A DNA stretch of 64,000 nucleotides from CAYHVK01 sp964360255 (GTDB taxonomy: Bacteria; Bdellovibrionota; Bdellovibrionia; Bdellovibrionales; UBA1609): the NCBI GenBank assembly GCA_964360255.1, contig CAYHVK010000014.1:13852-77851 (forward strand), in the 5' to 3' direction. Under the pieces are notes generated by a model. The model saw only the letters and a list, made by a program, of their open reading frames with translations, searched no databases and was not told where the DNA came from. Positions 59,761 through 64,000 of the stretch are shown here, piece after piece; position 1 is the first letter of the stretch; the number at the start of each line of letters is the position of its first letter. The translations under genes were made by a program, and so were the position numbers.

Positions 59761-61620
59761 ATGGGTCAAATACGCGCTCGTAAGAGCACATCTTCTATTG
59801 CATCACTTCGGCCAAACACTCGAATTTCACAATTTGATTACACGACTTTTGACCAGATCGATGGCTCACATCCATGGCAAGAGTGTGTTCCTGAAGGCTA
59901 TATTCTTTATCCAGCTCGCCGCCTTCACTACGGAAAAGTCGTTTATTTCAATTATGATTTAGCTAAAGAGATGGGATTGATTCCGAAATCTCACGGACAC
60001 AACCTGACTCCAGCCCTAGAAAATAAACTACTTGAAACATTTAATCTAAGAATCATTAACGAGTTCGACGAGAAAAACTCCATTCGTTATCACCCTTCTT
60101 TAGTAAAAAAGAACAAGTTTATGGCCACTCGTTACTTGCAACTTCAGCATGCTGATAAAAAGGGCCGCACTTCTGGTGATGGACGCAGTATATGGAATGG
60201 TGTTGTAAAAAATAAGGGCATTGTGTGGGACATTTCAAGCCGTGGCACGGGTGTGACATCGCTGTCACCGGGCGCCGTTGAAGCCGGCAAGCCACTTCGC
60301 TCAGGCTCTACCACTCATGGTTATGGTTGTGGGCTTGCCGATATCGATGAACTTTTAGGCGCTTCTATTATGGCCGAATCATTTCACAAAAATGGCGTTA
60401 AAACCGAGCGCATGCTTCTTGTTATTGATCATGGTGATGGCAACGGTATAGGTGTGCGCGCTGGTGAAAACCTTATACGTCCTGCCCACCTATTTATTCA
60501 TTTAAAACAAGAGAACCATGATGCTTTAGCACGCGCCACAGACTATTTAATTCAACGTCAGTTGCAAAATAAAGAATGGTCGTTCAACTTTCAATCGAAG
60601 AAAAAATATCAGTATTTCTTAAATGAAATCGTAAAAAGTTTTGGAGCTTTCACCGCTCAGCTCGAGCGCGACTACATTTTCGCTTGGCTCGATTGGGATG
60701 GGGACAATGTTCTCGCCAATGCTGGTATCATCGACTATGGCAGCATTCGCCAGTTTGGTCTTCGCCACGATGAATATCGCTATGATGATGTTGAACGCTT
60801 TTCAACAAATCTCAATGAACAAAAAGCGAAATCACGCCAGATTGTTCAAGTTTTCACTCAGCTAGTGGACTACTTAGAAACTAAAAATAAGAAACCCATT
60901 CACCAGTTTGAAAATCATGAGGCTCTAAAACTCTTTGATCAAATTTACGCTGATAATATTCAAAGCCTGTTTCTCAAACAAATGGGTTACAACTCGAAAC
61001 AACGAACCGGCTTAATGGCAAAAGATCGAAGTCTCGTTAAGGCGACTTACAAGGCCTACCTCAAACTTGAGCGTCTCAAATCTAAGCGCCAGAAAAAAGT
61101 GCCGGACGGCGTGAATCGCCCAGCAATTTTAAATATGCGTAAAATGCTTAGAGACTTGCCGGCCTTCATGAAGAACGCTGTTCTCACAGGCGAAGAAGCT
61201 CTTTCTTATACCGAATTCTTCCATAAAGCACTTTCAGCGGAAGCTAAACCCAACGATCGAAAATTGAACCGAACCCGCAAGAGAGCAGTCCGTAATTTTC
61301 AGTATTACTATTCTAAAATGCTGAAGAAAGTTCATCAACAAGACGGTGGCGACGACTTCTTTGATGCTCTCACTCAAGTGGCTCATGCCGCAAATCCATC
61401 TAACCGTATGACTGGCAATGGCCTCCTTCATGTTGTAGATGCCATTATGAAAACACGTCGTGATCCGCGTGCTAAAAAGACCATTCAAATGACAATTGAC
61501 GGTCTGATCGCAAATCAAACCCAAGCCACTATCGATTCAAGTACTCATATGTCGGCAAAAGCCCAACAGCTGGTTCGCACCTGCCTGCGACTCATTGACG
61601 GTCATAAAGAAAGCATTTAG
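59761..61620 (+). CDS. Divergent SelO/YdiU-like pseudokinase
   Basis: A 619-residue soluble protein. It resembles SelO, a pseudokinase that transfers AMP to proteins. The family order is kept: GRTSGDGRSIWNGVV, then SRGTGVTSLSPG (where SelO has KGAGxTPYSR, so the Lys is Arg here), MLLVIDHGDGNGIGVRAGEN, the catalytic-like D311-W-D-G-D315-N316 and D325-Y-G (SelO: NTDN and IDYGPF). A long helical C-terminal part (about 380-619) is unlike standard SelO. It may AMPylate targets or the ATP-grasp partner. Next gene hldD is 9 nt on. Confidence 0.65.
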   Translation: MGQIRARKSTSSIASLRPNTRISQFDYTTFDQIDGSHPWQECVPEGYILYPARRLHYGKVVYFNYDLAKEMGLIPKSHGHNLTPALENKLLETFNLRIINEFDEKNSIRYHPSLVKKNKFMATRYLQLQHADKKGRTSGDGRSIWNGVVKNKGIVWDISSRGTGVTSLSPGAVEAGKPLRSGSTTHGYGCGLADIDELLGASIMAESFHKNGVKTERMLLVIDHGDGNGIGVRAGENLIRPAHLFIHLKQENHDALARATDYLIQRQLQNKEWSFNFQSKKKYQYFLNEIVKSFGAFTAQLERDYIFAWLDWDGDNVLANAGIIDYGSIRQFGLRHDEYRYDDVERFSTNLNEQKAKSRQIVQVFTQLVDYLETKNKKPIHQFENHEALKLFDQIYADNIQSLFLKQMGYNSKQRTGLMAKDRSLVKATYKAYLKLERLKSKRQKKVPDGVNRPAILNMRKMLRDLPAFMKNAVLTGEEALSYTEFFHKALSAEAKPNDRKLNRTRKRAVRNFQYYYSKMLKKVHQQDGGDDFFDALTQVAHAANPSNRMTGNGLLHVVDAIMKTRRDPRAKKTIQMTIDGLIANQTQATIDSSTHMSAKAQQLVRTCLRLIDGHKESI

Positions 61621-61629
61621 AACCATAAT

Positions 61630-62619
61630 ATGCATATAGTTACTGGCGCCAACGGCTTTATTGGTAGCGCTTTTGTGCGCGAACTCAACGACCATGGAAT
61701 TACAAATATTCTGTGCACAGATTCTGTTCCGCTTCATGAACGCTCGGCCCCTTTAAAGAATAAAAAATTTGAACGGTTTTTATCAGAAAAAGAACTTCTT
61801 GTTTGGATTCGTCAAGAGTCAAACATGAGTAAAGTTAAATCGATTTTTCATATCGGCGCCTGCTCATCGACAACAGAAAAGAACTGGGACTATCTTTACC
61901 AGAATAACACCCTCTATACGCGCACACTCTTTGAAGCTGCCACTCAATATAAGATTCCTTTTTTCTATGCGAGCAGCGGAGCTGTTTACGGCGATGGCCG
62001 CTTAGGCTTTGATGATCGCACTCCGCCTTATGATTACAAACCACTGAATCTTTATGGCCGATCGAAATGGGAATTTGACTGCTGGGCTCTTAAGCAAGAG
62101 AAAACTCCACCGCAATGGTTTGGCTTTCGTTACTTCAATGTATACGGGCCCAACGAGTATCATAAAGACGATATGGCCAGCGTGGTCTTCAAAGCTTTTC
62201 ATCAAATTAAAAAAAGCGGCAGTTTAAAACTCTTTAGGTCTCACAACAAAGATTACCGCGATGGCGAGCAGCTTCGTGATTTCGTGTACGTGAAAGACAT
62301 TACGCGTTGGATGTTTGAGATTTTTCAATCCCTAGATAAAAATACCGGCCAATTCAAATCAGGCATTTACAATCTCGGAGCCGGTTGCGCCCGCACTTGG
62401 CTCGATCTCGCCCGTTCGGTATTTATGGAGCTCAGCACGCCTCTCAATATTGATTGGATTGATGTTCCTGCTGATATTCGCAATCAGTATCAGTATTTCA
62501 CTGAAGCTAAAATGACAAATCTCTGGAATCAAGGCCTGAGCGAACCCAAGTATCAGCTCGAAAAAGGCATCAACGATTACATTCAAAATTATCTGTCCAA
62601 TCAGAATCCTTATTTATGA
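61630..62619 (+). CDS. hldD: ADP-L-glycero-D-manno-heptose 6-epimerase
   Basis: Final step in the synthesis of the ADP-heptose used in the LPS inner core. Extended short-chain dehydrogenase: GANGFIG at residues 6-12 (NADP site), FHIGACSSTTEKNWDYLYQN, and catalytic Y142 with K146 in YGRSK. Length 329. Its end overlaps trmJ by 4 nt. Presence implies a heptose-containing LPS and so an outer membrane. Confidence 0.94.
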   Translation: MHIVTGANGFIGSAFVRELNDHGITNILCTDSVPLHERSAPLKNKKFERFLSEKELLVWIRQESNMSKVKSIFHIGACSSTTEKNWDYLYQNNTLYTRTLFEAATQYKIPFFYASSGAVYGDGRLGFDDRTPPYDYKPLNLYGRSKWEFDCWALKQEKTPPQWFGFRYFNVYGPNEYHKDDMASVVFKAFHQIKKSGSLKLFRSHNKDYRDGEQLRDFVYVKDITRWMFEIFQSLDKNTGQFKSGIYNLGAGCARTWLDLARSVFMELSTPLNIDWIDVPADIRNQYQYFTEAKMTNLWNQGLSEPKYQLEKGINDYIQNYLSNQNPYL

Positions 62620-63353
62620 ATTTAAATGTTGTTTTAGTTCGACCTAAATATTCTTTTAATGTGGGCTCAGTTTCTCGCGTCATGGCCAATATAGGATCTC
62701 AGCGCCTGATTATTATCGATTCTCTCTGCGAGCTCGATCATGAAGCTCGCAAAGGAGCTGCCGGTGCCCAAGCCCACCTGATGGAAGCTGAGCTTTATAA
62801 AACTTGGGATGAGTTCTTTGTTAAAGAGCCTGAAGGTGTTCGCCTCGCCTTTTGCGGTAAAGATAAAAAGCAGATGGAGCAAAAAAATTTCTCAGAGATG
62901 GTTTCATCTATTGTTGATGAAACAGAATCACAAGGATTTAAGGACATCTATTTAATTTTCGGCACTGAAGATGATGGCCTTTCAGATCAAGATCTTGAAT
63001 ATGCCAATCATATTTTAACTTTGCCCGCTTACGGCGAGTTCAGAAGTCTCAATCTCTCTCATGCTGTTTTAATGGCTCTCTTTATATATGATCAAGCCAA
63101 GAGATCTCGCATTAAGACCCACTCCACCACCACTGACACCGATACTGCTGAAAAAGGATTTTTCTTTCCTGAAAAGTCCTTGAAAGATTGGCTGACAACG
63201 GTTGGGTTTGAGATTGAGAAGCGCGATACGAGCGCCTACACGGTTTTAAAACGACTTTTACTCAGCCGCCTGCCCTCAAATAAAGAATTGCGCGTGCTCG
63301 AATCCATTGTGAATCAGACTGTTAGAAAATTGCGCGGTAAAAACCAGACTTAA
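62616..63353 (+). CDS. trmJ: tRNA/rRNA 2'-O-methyltransferase, TrmJ (SpoU) type
   Basis: SAM-dependent ribose methyltransferase with the SPOUT knot; TrmJ acts on tRNA position 32. Seen: VVLVRPKYSFNVGSVSRVMAN at the start, the knot segments LIFGTEDDGLSDQDLEYAN and LPAYGEFRSLNLSHAVLMAL, and a helical tail. The 245 residues match E. coli TrmJ. It overlaps hldD (4 nt) and the J-domain gene end on the opposite strand (4 nt). Confidence 0.88.
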   Translation: MNLNVVLVRPKYSFNVGSVSRVMANIGSQRLIIIDSLCELDHEARKGAAGAQAHLMEAELYKTWDEFFVKEPEGVRLAFCGKDKKQMEQKNFSEMVSSIVDETESQGFKDIYLIFGTEDDGLSDQDLEYANHILTLPAYGEFRSLNLSHAVLMALFIYDQAKRSRIKTHSTTTDTDTAEKGFFFPEKSLKDWLTTVGFEIEKRDTSAYTVLKRLLLSRLPSNKELRVLESIVNQTVRKLRGKNQT

Positions 63354-64000
63354 CCTGATTTTTTGCGCTTAAAAACATTATTGAATACGGCAGTGATATC
63401 GCCATGAAGTAGCTCTTCTGTAGCCGACTTCTTCGTACCCTTAACTGAAACATATTCACGACGAGCCTCTGCGAACTCGGCATCAATCTTCAGCGCTCGG
63501 CCGTAGTAGTCTGCGGCTTCGACATTTTGCCCGACAGCTGCGAAGAAAAGACCTTTAACGAAGAAATATAAAGCGCCTTTTTTCGTTTCACTACTTAAAC
63601 CTTTTAGATAAAGATCAGCTTGGTTCATCGCTTCTGGAGTCATCTTGCCTGGTGTTTTAAATTTAGCCCAAAGATAATTGAGCTCTATCATTTCAGATGA
63701 ATACATTGCTTTAGCTTCTGATATTTTAGATAAGGCCTCAGAGAATTTACCCCGGTTCATCATCGCGCGGGCTTCCGTGACATAGTCTTCTGCCAACAGC
63801 TGCCTTTCGGCTTCTTTTTGCTTAATTGTATCAAAGAAAGTTTTCTTTTTCTCGTCGTTGCTTAAAATATCATGGGCACTTGTCACCCAAGCGAAAAGCT
63901 CATGGTTCACCTTACGATACTCTTCGCTAATCGATTGCGGCAATGTATCGGGGTGATTTGACTTAGCAAATTCACGATAAAACTTTGTTATATCAGCTGG
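63350..64000 (-). CDS. J-domain protein with TPR repeats, cut by window end
   Basis: Open reverse frame running off the end of the window. The TTG at 63943 is not the start: the frame continues upstream to base 64000 and reads ITKFYREFAKSNHPDTLPQS, in which His-Pro-Asp is the J-domain signature, followed by VNHELFAWVTSAHDILSNDE. J domains stimulate Hsp70 (DnaK) ATPase. Residues further on form TPR-like helices (AEDYVTEARAMMNRGKFSEA and VGQNVEAADYYGRALKID). Several such J-TPR proteins are known in delta-type bacteria. The N-terminus lies outside. Confidence 0.85.
   Translation of the reverse strand, partial: PADITKFYREFAKSNHPDTLPQSISEEYRKVNHELFAWVTSAHDILSNDEKKKTFFDTIKQKEAERQLLAEDYVTEARAMMNRGKFSEALSKISEAKAMYSSEMIELNYLWAKFKTPGKMTPEAMNQADLYLKGLSSETKKGALYFFVKGLFFAAVGQNVEAADYYGRALKIDAEFAEARREYVSVKGTKKSATEELLHGDITAVFNNVFKRKKSG

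Noticed and set aside
1..64000. tRNA, rRNA, CRISPR, insertion sequence or prophage
   Set aside because: The intergenic gaps were read for cloverleaf ends, direct-repeat arrays, transposase frames and phage genes; none was convincing. A dedicated tRNA search was not possible.

Overview
The window looks like chromosomal DNA of a Gram-negative, didermic bacterium. I infer a member of the Bdellovibrionota (Bdellovibrio-like). The grounds are moderate GC, very dense coding, many short secreted or lipoprotein genes of unknown function, a homodimeric (AceE-type) pyruvate dehydrogenase E1, an ADP-heptose epimerase of LPS synthesis, a fused Opp ATPase and several families common in predatory delta-type bacteria. 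The lineage is inference; there is no rRNA here to settle it. No tRNA, rRNA, CRISPR array, insertion sequence or prophage was seen.

Layout. 0-9.5 kb: a truncated secreted protein and a beta-rich secreted protein; a lipid kinase-like gene with pssA and asd; a lysozyme-like secreted protein; a CFI-box surface protein coupled to an outer-membrane beta-barrel protein; truA and rplM-rpsI with a bidirectional terminator. 9.5-18.8 kb: a LysR regulator; an unannotated 29-residue Cys/Lys-rich peptide next to a GRDP-like protein; a MltB-type transglycosylase; a four-gene overlapping operon TlpA - DUF4266 lipoprotein - DUF3570 barrel - ApbE; an M23 endopeptidase with a PP2C phosphatase; a TonB-like protein. 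18.8-31.3 kb: aceE, a SleB-like hydrolase, a TraB/GumN lipoprotein followed by two tandem paralogues, an O-methyltransferase and a complete oligopeptide importer (oppA, oppB, oppC, fused oppDF). 31.3-43 kb: the accessory-looking part, with two large secreted unknowns, a four-repeat secreted protein and a lipoprotein each behind a sigma-54-type promoter, a toxin-antitoxin pair with a perfect 22-bp operator palindrome, a response regulator, trxB, a ferredoxin, trmB, ggt, a cation efflux protein and a REC-GGDEF diguanylate cyclase. 43-53 kb: leuS, speA, a Yej-type peptide importer without its ATPase, an agmatinase-type gene and a Cys-cluster protein. 53-64 kb: a DMT exporter, small coiled-coil and TPR-like proteins, a TraR/DksA-family protein that has lost its zinc site, an SH3 protein, xth and a peroxiredoxin, an ATP-grasp-like gene paired with a divergent SelO-like pseudokinase, hldD, trmJ and a J-domain/TPR protein running off the end.

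How the genes fit together. Envelope maintenance is a strong theme (lipid synthesis, murein hydrolases, barrels, lipoproteins, LPS heptose). Peptide use is another: two importers and gamma-glutamyltransferase. speA plus an agmatinase-type enzyme give arginine to putrescine. The most noteworthy possibilities are the peptide/GRDP pair at 10.5 kb, the ApbE/DUF4266/DUF3570 redox module, the ATP-grasp/SelO-like pair, the toxin-antitoxin operator, the zinc-less DksA relative, and a 34-nt repeat that directly abuts stop codons at two distant genes.
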